A DNA stretch of 64,000 nt from Maratus speciosus (GCA_963932465.1 OZ010786.1:537233073-537297072); one strand, 5' to 3'; positions 11,641-22,645 are shown, counted from the first letter of the stretch. Notes: a model not told the origin generated them from the letters alone. Numbers and translations: made by a program.

Positions 11641-11745
11641 ATACCATTTTAAATTATTTAAATATGCTTTATTAACATAGATACAAGTTAAACCAAGTGC
11701 TTTCGAACATCTGATGTGCTCATCATCTGGGTTGAAATATTAAAA
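11640..11745 (-). mobile_element. Possible Penelope-like element end
   Basis: On the minus strand the words gatgatgagcacatc and tcgaaagcacttgg are spaced as in the GATGATGGC...GCCGAAAG module that occurs at the ends of Penelope-like elements, which derives from a hammerhead ribozyme. A closely similar module, ccgaaagcactcgg, occurs in the palindrome at 26.1 kb. No coding sequence adjoins this one. The assignment rests on motif spacing only. Confidence 0.35.
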
Positions 11746-11839
11746 AAAACAGAGGTGGAGTTCATTCATTTATATTTGTTGGACTGCTCCAAATTTTAAA
11801 TGTTTTATTCCAAAAGTTTGAATTTTGGAACAGTCCATA

Positions 11840-12000
11840 ATGTATAAATGAAGCCATACAAACAAACTCTTAAAGTTGTTTATAGTTGAGGATGATTATT
11901 AAAACATCCACAGTTCAGCAAATTTCTGTTACTGGATTTTGATATCAGATCGAAAATTTTCAATTACAGACGACTATTTTTATATTCTATTCGCACAACT
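11840..12000 (+). repeat. Dispersed repeat fragment (family A)
   Basis: The words catacaaacaaactctta, gttgtttatagttgagga and gttactggattttgatat occur in the same order at 13115-13225 (gcgaacaaactgttaag, ttactagattttgatat) and partly at 15205-15260. It belongs to the repeated block that extends to 16.0 kb. Confidence 0.5.
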
Positions 12001-12020
12001 ATTTAAAAAAAAAAAAAAAT

Positions 12021-12150
12021 CCTTTCAAATAAAAATCAAATTTCAAATTCATTGCTTAAAAGGCGCAAAGTGAAAAAGATTCCACGCCGGAACTCGAACC
12101 CGGGCCATCAGTATAGCGCCCTGACATCTACCGACTAAACCACATGGAAC
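12021..12150 (-). repeat. tRNA-derived SINE-like element
   Basis: The minus strand from 12150 downward looks like a tRNA. It has a box A, tggtttagtcgg, and a box B, ggttcgagttc, inside a good T-arm (ccggg pairing with tccgg). Acceptor-like ends gttccat and gtggaat can pair with wobbles. The D-stem does not fold well and the anticodon loop appears to be 9 bases, so this is not a working tRNA gene. A non-tRNA body follows on the minus strand (cgccttttaagcaatgaatt, gaaatttgattttta) and ends in a T/A-rich run. Body fragments recur at 12337-12430 and, inverted, at 12436-12530. A tRNA head joined to a repeated body is the structure of a SINE. Confidence 0.6.
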
Positions 12151-12289
12151 GATACCTAGCCTGGAACTTCTCACTATTACAAGTTGGCAAGTTTACAAAC
12201 GCAGCACAAGATGGAATATTTTTCCGTGAGCCACCGACATCGGGTAAATACGAAACTGAATTAAATCCAGCTTCGATTAAAACTATATT

Positions 12290-12530
12290 AATACTTAGAA
12301 ATTTTTCCAGGGAGAAACATTGGCTTTGCATACAATATTTCAAATGAAAATCAAATTTCAAAGTAATTGTTTAAAAGACGGAAAGTCGAACCAAGTGAAG
12401 AAGATTCTATGCAGGGACTCTTTTGCACTAGGTTTTCTTTTGCGCCTTTTAAACAATTAATTTGAAATTTGATTTTCATTTCAAATGTTGTATACAAGGC
12501 GAATGTTTCTCTCAGGAAAATTTTCCAATT
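12290..12530. repeat. Inverted pair of SINE-body fragments
   Basis: The plus-strand segment at about 12300-12420 (cagggagaaacattggc, aatcaaatttcaaagtaatt, aaaagacgg, aagattctatgcagggactc) is repeated in inverted orientation at about 12436-12525 (gcgccttttaaacaatta, aaatttgattttcatttc, gaatgtttctctc). Both are body sequences of the tRNA-derived repeat at 12021-12150. Here the tRNA head is lost or reduced to a short stub. Confidence 0.55.
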
Positions 12531-12659
12531 ATTAAAAAAAATCATTTCATAGTATATTTTTCTTGCAAATGTTCTCAAATGAATGTAAAATATTTTTGTT
12601 TGATGAAGTGGTGCGAGGTAGTAGTATTAAAAAATATTCTGTAACCATTTGAACATAAA

Positions 12660-13245
12660 GATATAGTAGCAATAAATTACATTATCTTTACAGGTTCTTG
12701 CCATACAAACTAATCTCTGTTTTATCAGCACTTTTCGTGGATGAAGCCATGGTATGAGCTGCATGTGTTGAAAAACATTGCTTGGCACATGGAAAAAGAA
12801 ATTCAATGTTGGTGTTTTTAACGCATTTAGAACAAAGAAATATTTACGTTTACGGTTTATATTTATTTCAGTAGCATTAAGTGGGAATTGTGCTTTTAGA
12901 AAATAAAGATTTGTTTTAGAAACTTTGTGAATATTATAATATCTACGAAGTACTTGAATTTTATTCGGGAAAAGATATTTTACCCTGTTATTCTTTCCCT
13001 GTTACATTTGATTGGAAACATCTAAATTAAAACCAATTTCTCCAATGATGTTCCTTTGATTGAAGTGAATTAATATAATGTTGTGTTTGTTCTTAAATTT
13101 GTGTAATTCTCACTTTGCCATGCGAACAAACTGTTAAGTTTGTTTTCAGCGGCAGACGATTCTTTAAACATTCCCTTTTCAACAAAAGTGATGTTACTAG
13201 ATTTTGATATGTAATAGATTTCCAGTCTTCACATCGAGATAATTC
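12660..13245 (+). repeat. Repeat family A, copy
   Basis: It shares an ordered series of words with 14640-15260: gcttggcacatgg, aatatttacgtttacggttt, gtgcttttagaaaa, gatttgttt, ttgaattttat and acaaactgttaag. It is one of four copies or part-copies in the 11.8-16.0 kb block. No coding potential could be seen in common between the copies. Confidence 0.55.
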
Positions 13246-13255
13246 ACCTAATCAA

Positions 13256-13762
13256 CACTAGAATGCTACTAATTCGTCTACTGGGTGAAGCCCATTAACC
13301 TGCCTCTCCCTAAAATAGGAAATCGTTCGTGCCACTCAGTACTTTCATCTGAACTTGGGTTCTACACTTAAGGATATACCTTCTTCACGAAATTTTTGTG
13401 CACGTTTCAGAAAAATATTTGTCTCGTAGACGAATGGTTAGCAGTTATATTTGCATTTGAGAATCTGACTTTGCTGCTGTACATGTAAAAACTTTTTTTC
13501 TGAGGATAACGTTTGTGGTTATACCTTAGGTACCAGGGAACGAACTATTAAAAGATTTAAGTGATGATGAAAATTTTATTTCTGCGGATAAATCAGAAAT
13601 TGAAGATTTTATTGAAGTTCAACTGACGAAATCGCATATAGCGATAGGGGTGAAAATGATGAATTATTCTTTGACAATAAAGATGAAGAAAATACAATGC
13701 TTGAAAAACAAACCCAGAAGGTGGAATTAAAATTTTGAAGCCAAAACTGAAAACCGCAGTTT

Positions 13763-13804
<42 letters not shown>

Positions 13805-14584
13805 GAATGGTTTGGAAATATTACGAAATTGTTTGAGTCATGTGACATGGACAAGTCTTTTATTATTATATTATAGAAAATCAGATAAGTGTGTTCTTGC
13901 TCTGTCTACTTCCCACGAAAATCCAAATGTTAATCAAGAACATAGAAAACCGGAAATGATAGAATTTTAAAATTCCACAAAAGAAGCCGTAGGTCCATTT
14001 GATTAGATGTATAATAACGTGTCATGAAGTAGTAAATCACGCCGTTGATATCTTTGTTTGTTTTATGGTATGATAAATATCAGTTTAGTGAACTTACATG
14101 TTATATAAGTACATAACATAACTCAAAAATCCGAAATTGCATTATCAAGAAGTCTTCTTGCTCCATAGGTGAAGAAGCATCTCAATGTATCAACTTTGCC
14201 CACATCAAAAAGGACAGTTATGCGTGAACTCTTGAAACTAGATATGGGCATTCAACAACCCAGACAATCTAAATGGAAAATAAGAAAAAAAAATGTGTAT
14301 TTTGTCCATTCAATTTTCGCTCAATGACGCGCAACTTTTGTCTAACTTGTTCCAGAGAAATGTGTGGTCAACATCACGCTAATATGTGTAGGGATAGCTT
14401 TGGAAATAAATAAATAATGCTTTCTTACTTACATAAAGATCAAGAGTGATAAAGTCATCGGACGATAGCATACTTTTATTCTAATTAGCTTTTAAAATTA
14501 ACTTTAAGCATGCCTACCCACATTTCGTCTGCGAGACAGATGGTTATCATTCCCGTAAGTTTTTCAAAGAGTAGCATTCACGTG
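13256..14584 (+). mobile_element. piggyBac element, internally deleted
   Basis: The proposed left end is cactagaatgctact (13256-13270). The right end, read inverted from 14584, is cacgtgaatgctact (13 of 15 identical). The right flank is ttaa (14585-14588) and the left flank is tcaa (13252-13255), one mutation from the expected TTAA. The interior contains transposase remains with the characteristic piggyBac C-terminus, which supports the family call independently. A 35-base A-run at about 13768-13802 lies where the central catalytic part should be. The element has inserted into repeat family A, which continues on both sides. Confidence 0.75.
13530..14420 (+). pseudogene. piggyBac transposase, decayed and deleted
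   Basis: The N-terminal part reads LKDLSDDENFISADKSEIED, an acidic segment like that of piggyBac proteins. After an A-run and a deletion, the C-terminal part reads RKPEMIEF, stop, NSTKEAVGPFD, which matches the family's KPxIIxxYNxTKGGVDxxDQM. It continues with LCLFYGMINISLVNLHVI, matching WPxxxFYNMIDIxxxNAYVI. The end carries a cysteine-rich domain: CVFCPFNFRSMTRNFCLTC, then CGQHHANMC. This is the zinc-binding tail that recognises the TIR in piggyBac. In-frame stops and the loss of the DDD catalytic core make it non-functional. Confidence 0.8.
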
Positions 14585-14639
14585 TTAAATAGCACTTTTT
14601 GGAGGTTTCATTTGTCTACTTTTAACATACATATTCTGT

Positions 14640-15345
14640 CTTTCTTTAAGTTTGCGAAATTGCGAAATGATCTCCGGAATTGGTTGACTTGGTTACTTAG
14701 TAAACATATGTTAATTAAGTTACAGTGGTTGTGTAGTTTCTATATGCATTGAGGTGGTATCCGGAAATTGCTGAATTTTTAGTCGATCTTGCGTATAAAA
14801 TATTCTCGGTTTTATTAGTAAGCGTCGGGGAGGAAGCGTTGTTCCGAGATTTATCTGCTGAAATTCATCGCTTGTCACAAATGGAAGCTACATTCATTCT
14901 TGGCTTTTGTAATTCATTACGAATAATGTAATATTTACGCTTACGGTTTATATTTAATTAAATGACATTAGGTGAGAAATGCACTTTTAGAAAAGAAAGA
15001 TTTGTTTAAGAAAAATTGAAAGTTTAGCAAACACCTTGAATTTTAATCGGTTAAGGAAATTTTAACCTGTTTTAAGATATTTTCCTTGTTACGCTTTCCT
15101 GGAACCATCCAAAGAAAATCTATTTAATCCACTGATGTTCCTTTTTTTTTTTTGGAAGTAAATTAATAAAATGCTACGTTTGTTGCTAAATTGATGTCAT
15201 TCTTACTTAGCCATTCGAACAAACTCTTACGGTTATTATCAGCTGAAGATTGCTCTAGAGACATTCGAAAATGTAAAATATTCCATTAACGTTTTCTCAA
15301 CAATATAATTCAAAAAATTAAATAACAATTTTCTAGGGTGTTTTG
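14640..15345 (+). repeat. Repeat family A, tandem unit 1
   Basis: The ordered words tttaagtttgcgaaattgcg, ctccggaattg, tagtcgatcttgcgtataaa, attctcggttttattagtaa, gatttatctgctgaaat and aatatttacgcttacggttt recur about 720 bases later in unit 2. This is a tandem direct repeat with much divergence. The right end overlaps the words also found at 13110-13230. Confidence 0.6.
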
Positions 15346-15359
15346 TATATAAGAAATCT

Positions 15360-15985
15360 TTTCTGTCTTTCTGTAAGTTTCGGAAAGTGCGAATGGATGT
15401 CCGAGATTTATTGTCTCGGTAATTTTTATAATATATGATTATTTAGTTAAAGTGGTTGGGCGGTGATTGTATATAGAGAGGTTTTATCGACATATTAAGT
15501 ATATTATAGCGGATCTTGTCGCATAAAGTACTCTAGCTGTACTCAAGACGTATTTTGGCGGAAGCCCTGTGTCGAGCTTTATGTGCTGAAATCTTTTATT
15601 GGCATATGGGAAGCGGAATTTCGTGTTAGTGATGATGTTTTCATGCATTTATAATAAGATAATATTTAGGCTCAAGGTGTATAATTTGTTCAGTGACATT
15701 AATTGAGAATTGTACTTCTACAACAGACAGAGTTATTTTAGAAAAAAAATATGAGTTTAATGAAGTACTTGAATTTTATCGAAACGGGAAATTATGTATC
15801 GTCCTCTTATAAGTTTTTTCTTGTTATACTTGCTTCAAGCCATTTAAATGTGCCGCAGTCTTTGCTTGGCGCATGGAAAGCGGAATTCAGTGTTGCTGCA
15901 TTTTCGTACATTTGGAATAAAGTAATATTCAGATTCACGGCGTCTGTTTTGTTAAAGAGCATTCAATGAGGATTGTGCTATTTGT
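15360..15985 (+). repeat. Repeat family A, tandem unit 2 and a further part-copy
   Basis: It starts tctgtaagtttcggaaag and proceeds through gtccgagatt, gcggatcttgtcgcataaag and gctttatgtgctgaaat in the same order as unit 1. The final module, gcatatgggaagcggaattt (15604), occurs again at 15870 as gcgcatggaaagcggaatt, each followed by an aatatt(t/c)ag(g/a) word. The last module has therefore been duplicated again within about 265 bases. Confidence 0.6.
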
Positions 15986-16039
15986 GTCAGGTGGCGGTAT
16001 TTACCACCATCTAATTTTGTTATTGAATCAACTTTTAAA

Positions 16040-17457
16040 ATTTAAAAATAAAAAGCTTGAAAATTCCAGTTTTATGGCAGTTTAGAGTGGTGTCTTTGTA
16101 TCCGTCTATAGATAAAAAAGAAGTTACTAATACCATAGAGAGTTTAAAGAATTCTGCTTCGTTTACAGAAAATATTATCCCTCCGACTGGCTTGGAAAAG
16201 GGCAAAATTGTAATGTTGTTTTCTTTGCATTTTGTTTTAAATGCTAAAAAAAAATGACTCTTTGAACATTATATTAAAAAACATAATAACGAATATGAAA
16301 TCAATCCTGGGAAGTATTAATCATCGTTTAATGTATTAAAAATACATTAAATCAATAGAATTATATTACTTTAAATATTGCTTGTATTGCAATGAAACCT
16401 GGAGCTTAGTGAACGTATTAACACGGGCTTGTCAGTGAGGGGGTTAAAAATGCGGTCAAATCGGGTTTGAATTTAATTATCAATTATAACGTTTTTGTTT
16501 TCAACAATCAAATTCACAAACAAGTCAATGGGGCCCCAATAGGTTCCCCTATTGTTTAATCTGTTTCCCCTTGGAAATATAATCATGGAAACCATACGAT
16601 CGGGTCCGGATTGCTGGTTCATATACGTTGGTGATATTTCGTTACATGGAATCACAGAAAAATTGAATTATATTCTTTTCTAGATAAAAACAATAGCCTA
16701 GACCTAGACTAGGAAATGAAATTCACGCTACAAATAGAACAATATCAAAATCTGTTTTTTCTGGATATCTAACGTATCAGAAATATGGCTAAATAGAATT
16801 TTGAATGCACACTTTTCATGAAAATTAACAGATCTAATTCTACTATCCCGTTTATTGTAAGTTCGCCTATAAGTTACAAGTTAGCACCTTTCAATTTTTA
16901 TGTAAAAAGAGCATTTGAAGTTTGTTTAAGCTGTTTCCTTTATGATGACTTAGGTGTAATTAGAAAAATAGCAGTCAAGAAATCAGTTTCATCCCGTTTC
17001 ATTGAAAAAATCATAAATATACTTAAAGTGAAAGATTAAGAAAACGAAGTACAGCTCTAATTAAAAGTTTGAAATTTTCTAAAATTAACTACATGCCAAG
17101 CTTTTTTGAGAGTATGGGGCAATTCCTCTTTACGTTTCGTATTACATTAATCGCAGACCCTCCCTCAAAGTTAAAAGAAAATTGACCCAATCCAAGCCAT
17201 CAATTGATCAGGGCTGTATATTATACCCTTCAAGAAAGGTAATAAAGTTTTTTATATAGATAGGTATGACACCCAAAAAACTTCGAGACCAAATAAAAGA
17301 ACATGGAGCAGATCTGACATTAAATAGACCTTACAATGCGTTAGCAAGATTAGCACAAACTCAACCTATAAAAGTAGATTTTAATAGATGCAAAATTATC
17401 TTCCGTACACGTAATCACCAAAAAGCTATCATAAAAGAATCTCTAGAAATAATATAA
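16040..17457 (+). pseudogene. Penelope-like retroelement (RT plus GIY-YIG), decayed
   Basis: Fragments of a Penelope-like polyprotein appear in the right order across shifted frames. RT motif A is FRVVSLYPSIDKKEV (canonical FDVVSLFxxIP), with the catalytic Asp changed to Arg. Next is NKSMGPPIGSPIV, split by a stop, and then FIYVGDIS (canonical YVDD), where one catalytic Asp is now Gly. EMKFTLQIEQYQNLFFLDI matches IKFTxExExxxxLPFLDV. Then come SSPISYKLAPFNFYVKRAF and, near the C-terminus (about 17240-17457), an endonuclease remnant with IGMTPKKLRDQIKEHG. The usual Tyr before IG is a stop codon, and the conserved Arg of RLKEH is Gln. The tail NRCKIIFRTRNHQKAIIKES also fits. The RT-then-GIY-YIG order defines EN-plus Penelope-like elements. 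It is inactive. Confidence 0.85.
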
Positions 17458-20192
17458 AATAAAGAAATAGTCTGTAACGATATATTATCATATGATATCC
17501 ACGCAGTCTAGAAAAATTAATAATACATGATTGATAAACAAGTACTTGTGTTTTAAAATTTTGGAATAAACTTTTCCATTCCAACTTTCCACCTTATATT
17601 CCTTCCCACCCTTAAAGTAAAATGGTCTGTTCTGGGCAAAGCTAGAAGAAAAAAAGATACAACAACTATTAGTTTTTCACTGATGATAGCTTGAGTAAGT
17701 TTCGGTTGAAAATGTTTCGTCTTTTTAAAAGGATTTTAATGTGTTTTTAGATGATTTTATTATATTTTAAGCATCTTTAAGCAATGTATTTATATTTATT
17801 TGTATCTTTACGAATTTTTTTTATTAATCAAGGTGAAATTTGCACTGATATTTTAACTGTTTATTGAATTTGATCTTGATATTAGCATTATTGTTAGTTT
17901 CGAAATCATCCGTTTTTCTGAGATTAAATATGTAATCATGATGATGTTAAATAAGCTTTCAATAAATTTAATGAGAAATTTTTAATTGACAGTAAAATAG
18001 AATATATAATTTGTAAAAGCTTTCTAAGGAATTTTTTATGTGCAATCTAAATTCGGCAATAACATTTTTTAATTAAATGACCCAAAGATCTTCGGAAAAA
18101 GGGTGACTGCTTTAAAACAAAATAAGATTCATAACTTTAAAAAAAATTGTATTATCTTTGAGAAAATGTGATGGTAGTGCTTAATAGATATTATGTTTCT
18201 CAAAATTGAAAATCTTTTGTGTTAATGGATTTTTATATCAGTGATATATTTTCTATTCACTCTTCAAAAAAGGTTGTTATATTTTAAGAAGATACATTTA
18301 GTTTAAAACTTTTATTAATTTATGTTAAATATGCAGGCAAATTTAAAAGAAAATGTCACTTATTTTTATAATAAAGGAACACATTTTAGTTGCAGAAGTT
18401 ATCATGATTTTAATCACGAAAATTTCCTTAAGAACTAGTAATGAAAATAAAATATCTCCAAAACTTTGTTTCTAGTCTTTGTTTTTATCCGAAGCCATTA
18501 TATTATTCAAAGCTCTTAAAAAAATTAGAGTAGTTAAAAATTTGTTTAAATTTATTTAAATTTTCGTTTTTGCATGCTTAAAAGTGTTTGGTAGAAAACA
18601 GGGCACCATAAATTAAAATAAATAATGCAAGAAAAATATGGGGGCAAAAGGATTACTTTAAGTTTTAGATATATAGATTATAAAACAAAATTACAAAAAA
18701 CAATGTTATATTTATTTTTTATAATTTCAATATAGAAAAAAAATATGTTAAACGTTAAAAACTGTTATTGCAAATTAAGATGTTTGATAAACATTCCTAC
18801 TGACTTTGTCATACTTATTTTTAAAAGATACTGAAATTCTTATTATTGTTTGTTGTTTAAACGAAGAAAAACCAATTGCTACTATAAATAAGAAAGAAGA
18901 AAATTCACTTGTTATAACACAAGATTCATGTAATTATAACTAGATATCGTGTTCACAGTAATGTAATGCTATCACTCAGAAGTTTTTAAAAATACATAAG
19001 AAGAAAGTAATTAGAATGATAAAACGTTTCGACTTCCAATTCTTGATCAATTAACCCGTTCTGAAAACTATTTGACTATTAGTGTAAAACTATTTGACTA
19101 TTAGTACATAAATAATTTCTGCGTGTGTGAGTTGACAGAAATATTTTTGCTGGTCTATATGAAAAACTAATAAACAGAATTTCAACAAATTTTAAATTCG
19201 GTTAGACATTAAAATGATCTGCTAATTTCTTTTAGAAGTAATTCCAAACGGCGATGTTGCCATGCTCATTTTATTTTCATGATAGTTATATCTGTATCTG
19301 TTGAAAGAATTTCATCAAAAATCGGATTTCGCTACGTTTTCAGATATTTTATTGCTCCGTATGTTTTTGTGTACATCATCCAATAATTTTCACTTCTGTG
19401 CTGCGTTCTTCGCGGTATTTATGCTATAGATTTTCATCAAAGTCTATATTAAGATGGTCTTTGATATGAATTGATCCTAATTAGATTTCGGTGTATATAA
19501 TCAGGCAAGATATGCTGTGTTTACTTTCCTATGAATTCTGTTATTCATATCTATGACTTTACGGGGAGGTATATAAACAAACTTCTCAATAAATTAAATC
19601 TTCACTTAAATTTGTGCTGATAAGGCTTTTTTAAATGCGCCTCAACTGGTGACGTTGTGAATGTGAGTGTGTCACGATTTCTTTAATCTCGACATTAATG
19701 GAATGGAAGTATACCAAATTTAATTTCGAAATGCTTATGAAATGTATATATATATATATACACATGCTTTTTGTTCCGTCAAAACGGCGCATTATTATGT
19801 TATGCTTGTATGACAAACTTTATTGTTATATGTCTGTTTATATTGTGTAGAGATTCACCAGAAATTATAAACCATAATAATAATGATTACATTGAATTAC
19901 TTTTGTATTTCCATAGCCAACACGTAAATTTTCTTGCTGCTTCTTTTTATTCGCTGATTTCCATAATTCCATAATCAATCCAAACAATCGCACTATGGTT
20001 TGTAATTGTTGGTATAAAACGCACGTATTTAAATTAATATAGAAAATAGTTTTATGTTTTTCTATGTATGGTAGTAAAACTACCATCATAGAATAATTAA
20101 AATCCATTCAGATCAATGTCTTTGAAACTGTATTGACCAATTTTATATCTACTCTTAATATAAAAGAAATTTATTTTAGGTTAATATAAATG
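17458..20192. other. Unassigned AT-rich DNA, possible Penelope 3' region at the start
   Basis: Just downstream of the Penelope-like remnant, at 17680-17725, the words ctgatgatagcttgag and ttcggttgaaaat resemble the GATGATGGC...GCCGAAA terminal module of these elements but do not fold into a canonical hammerhead core. A short direct duplication, aaactatttgactattagt, occurs twice at 19066-19105. The rest holds nothing I can identify. Confidence 0.4.
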
Positions 20193-20194
20193 TA

Positions 20195-21856
20195 CAGGGT
20201 GTCCAGCGAATAAGACCCTGATTTCAAAATTAAATATCTCAAAAACAAAGATCAATATAATTATGCGGTAAACGGTTTGTTTATTAGCTAAGCTGTAAAA
20301 ATAATGTACAGAAGTTAAAAAAATTAGTTGGAAAAACCGCTAACAGATGGAGCTGTAATCGCAATGCCTATAAATTGCGTTTTGAAGTCGAGAGCCATAG
20401 CGTCTCAATCCTAGATGGCTTCCTATGGAAGAACGAAAATTGGGGAAAGACCGCTTTTTCGTTGGAGTGATGTGCAGAAGCGGATGCATCTGGTCACAGA
20501 ATTATTGCCTCAGTTTCAATTTTAGAAAATTTCAACAAATAGAATTTTCAATAAAAAGTTTAGCAATCATTATATAAGAACTTAAAAAATATTTTATTTG
20601 GGTAATGTGCAGAAGCGGAGCCATGTGTTGACAGAATTGAGATTTGTTTCAAATTTTGTTTATAAGCTACTTCGGTCCGGTTACCAATATCTCTGTGGTA
20701 TGTCTTTTCACCCCTAATTGGTAGATCGTGCAATCGAATCCTAGTAGAGGAGGATTTGAAAAACAAAAATGGAAATCTTTACTTTTTAATATTTATTTAA
20801 ACTGTGAAAAAAGTTTGAATAAAAAAATCTAAAGTTTCTGGTTTTAAAATTTAATTAAGTTAAAAGAAACCCTTTTTTAAAAAATCACTGAGCATTTATA
20901 ATAATGATTCATAAATCATTTTTTTTTAAATTGTAGAGAATAGTTTGAATGAAAAAATACAAAGTTTCTATTTTTTAAATTTAATTAAGTTAAAAAATAA
21001 TTTTAATTTTAAAAATCCGTTTTCATTTTTTTTATTATTGAGCACAGAAATATGGTGCAGCTTCTAGCGATAGGATGCGAATTGGTCGAAAGGAATGCAG
21101 CATCCAAAATACTTTTGCTTTGACGTTGATGATATGACTTATCATCATTTTTTTTTTTTTTTTAAGAAATAATTTAATGCATAATTTCTGTCTCTGAAAC
21201 TTTCTTTACAAAGAAAAGAAATATATGTGTTGAGCTAAAACCAAAGTATTATGCCGTGATTTAAAAATAAATTAAAAGTGAAAAATTATTTTTTTATTTA
21301 TAATAATTCAGGTATAAACAATATACCAAAATATTATGCCGTGATTTAAAAATATAAAAATAAATAAAAAGTACAAAATTATTTTTCTAAATATATGCAT
21401 TTCGATTTAAATAATTATATGGCATTAAAGATTGAATTTAATAAAATATTTAAAAAATTCTTATAATGATTTCAAAACTTTTTATTGAAAATTCTATTAA
21501 TTGAAATTTTCTAAAATTAAAGCTTATGCAAAATTCTGTGACCAGATGTCTGTGCAGATGTGCAGAGTCCAGACTTCTGCACATCACCCCAATCAAAAAA
21601 TGGACTTTCCCAATATTCGTTTTTACGTAGGGAGCCATCTAGGAATGAGACGCCATTGCTCTGGACTTCGAAGCAGTTTACAAGTATTGCGATTACAGCG
21701 CCATCTGTTAACGGTTTTGGCAACTAAATTTTGAAACTTCTGCATAATATTTTTACAGCTTAGCTAATAAATAAACCGTTTACCGCATAATTCTATTGAT
21801 CTTTGTTTTTGAGATATTTAATTTTGAAATCAGGGTCTTATTTGCTGGACACCCTG
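20195..21856. mobile_element. Foldback Tc1/mariner-type element, 1.66 kb
   Basis: It begins cagggtgtccagcgaataag and ends with the inverted form cttatttgctggacaccctg, flanked by TA (20193-20194 and 21857-21858). Inverted similarity extends for about 390 bases on each side (20195-20580 against 21447-21856). It includes caaagatcaatataattatg, cgccatctgttaacggtttt (inverted on the left) and gtgatgtgcagaag. The central 870 bases are AT-rich and contain internal direct duplications (aaagtttct...aattaagttaaaa at 20832 and 20960; attatgccgtgatttaaaaa at 21250 and 21334). No transposase-like protein was found in either arm. Confidence 0.85.
20630..20770 (+). repeat. Possible degenerate tRNA-like or SINE fragment
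   Basis: The segment contains aattggtagatcgtgc, resembling a box A region, closely followed by aatcgaatccta, resembling a box B. An anticodon arm between them is missing. It lies inside the foldback element and is richer in G+C than its surroundings. This could be chance. Confidence 0.2.
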
Positions 21857-21858
21857 TA

Positions 21859-22348
21859 TCTTAAAACGATAATATTACATTAATTGTATATGAAAAGTGC
21901 AAACGAATTAAAAATATATATATTCATTTTAGCAACAATTAAACATCTTTCTACATTAAGATAGGTATATTTAAATTTTGCTTCAAAATCTATTCTGATG
22001 ATTAAAACATTTTCACTTTAACTAAATTCTAAAGCTACATTATTTAAATATCAAAGTGTTAAAAGTTATTCTCAAAATGTTTATATAATAAGGCGTTTTT
22101 AATGAATGATGAGTTATTACGAAATGTATTTGACAACCAGCAAACAGTTTTTTTATTGGAAGTTATGACGCTTTTTTATGCTCTTCTAAATCATTTTCAA
22201 TAGTTAAAATATTTTGGTTTTTCAGTTTTAACCATATGTAAATGGTTGTTGTTTTCGGTCGAAGGTGGGGCCAAATGATGCTCGCATTTTATTATTTTTT
22301 CACGAAATTCAATGATATTCTTTACTTTTAGTAGAATTTTTATTTGAA
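21859..22348. other. Unassigned AT-rich DNA
   Basis: No recognisable feature. Confidence 0.4.
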
Positions 22349-22428
22349 TAGGTAACAGAAAGGCATAAAATCGTTAAAAATAGTTTAAATAGGTAATCGT
22401 AAGGCGTAAAATCGTTAAAAAAAGTTAC
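22349..22428 (+). repeat. 40-bp direct repeat, two copies
   Basis: aataggtaacagaaaggcat and aataggtaatcgtaaggcgt each lead into aaaatcgttaaaaa. The period is 40 bases, immediately upstream of a short basic reading frame. Confidence 0.7.
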
Positions 22429-22431
22429 AAA

Positions 22432-22539
22432 ATGGGTAGGAGAAAATTATCAGATATGGAAAAATCCAAAGCCAAAGAGCAACGCCGAAATGAAAATCGT
22501 CTTGCAAAGAAAAAATCGAGGTTTCATTTCATTATGTAG
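22432..22539 (+). CDS. Short basic reading frame, unknown
   Basis: A 35-codon frame starts with ATG and reads MGRRKLSDMEKSKAKEQRRN, then ENRLAKKKSRFHFIM and stop. The density of Lys, Arg and Glu recalls the N-terminal basic segment of several transposon-encoded proteins (MPRxKLSxEEK-type openings), but the frame ends after 35 codons and no downstream domain follows in any frame. It probably marks the start of a decayed transposon gene. I do not recognise the family, and it could be chance. Confidence 0.2.
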   Translation: MGRRKLSDMEKSKAKEQRRNENRLAKKKSRFHFIM

Positions 22540-22645
22540 GCTATGAAAATCGAGGTCTTCAACTGATTATGTAACCCATGAAAATCGATGTCTTCAGCTG
22601 ATTATGTAGCCCATGAAAATCGATTAAATCAGAATAAAAGACCAA
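22528..22645 (+). repeat. 37-bp tandem repeat, about three copies
   Basis: Repeated units have the form tatgta(gg/ac/gc)c(t/c)atgaaaatc, then ga(g/t)gtcttca(a/g)ctgat. Units begin near 22533, 22570 and 22607, and the last is incomplete. Confidence 0.8.

Noticed and set aside
12083..12150. Functional tRNA gene
   Set aside because: The D-stem does not pair, the anticodon loop has 9 bases and the body recurs nearby, so a SINE fits better.
17680..17725. Active hammerhead ribozyme at the Penelope 3' end
   Set aside because: ctgatga and gaaa are present, but the stem between them leaves six extra unpaired bases before gaaa. The core is not canonical.
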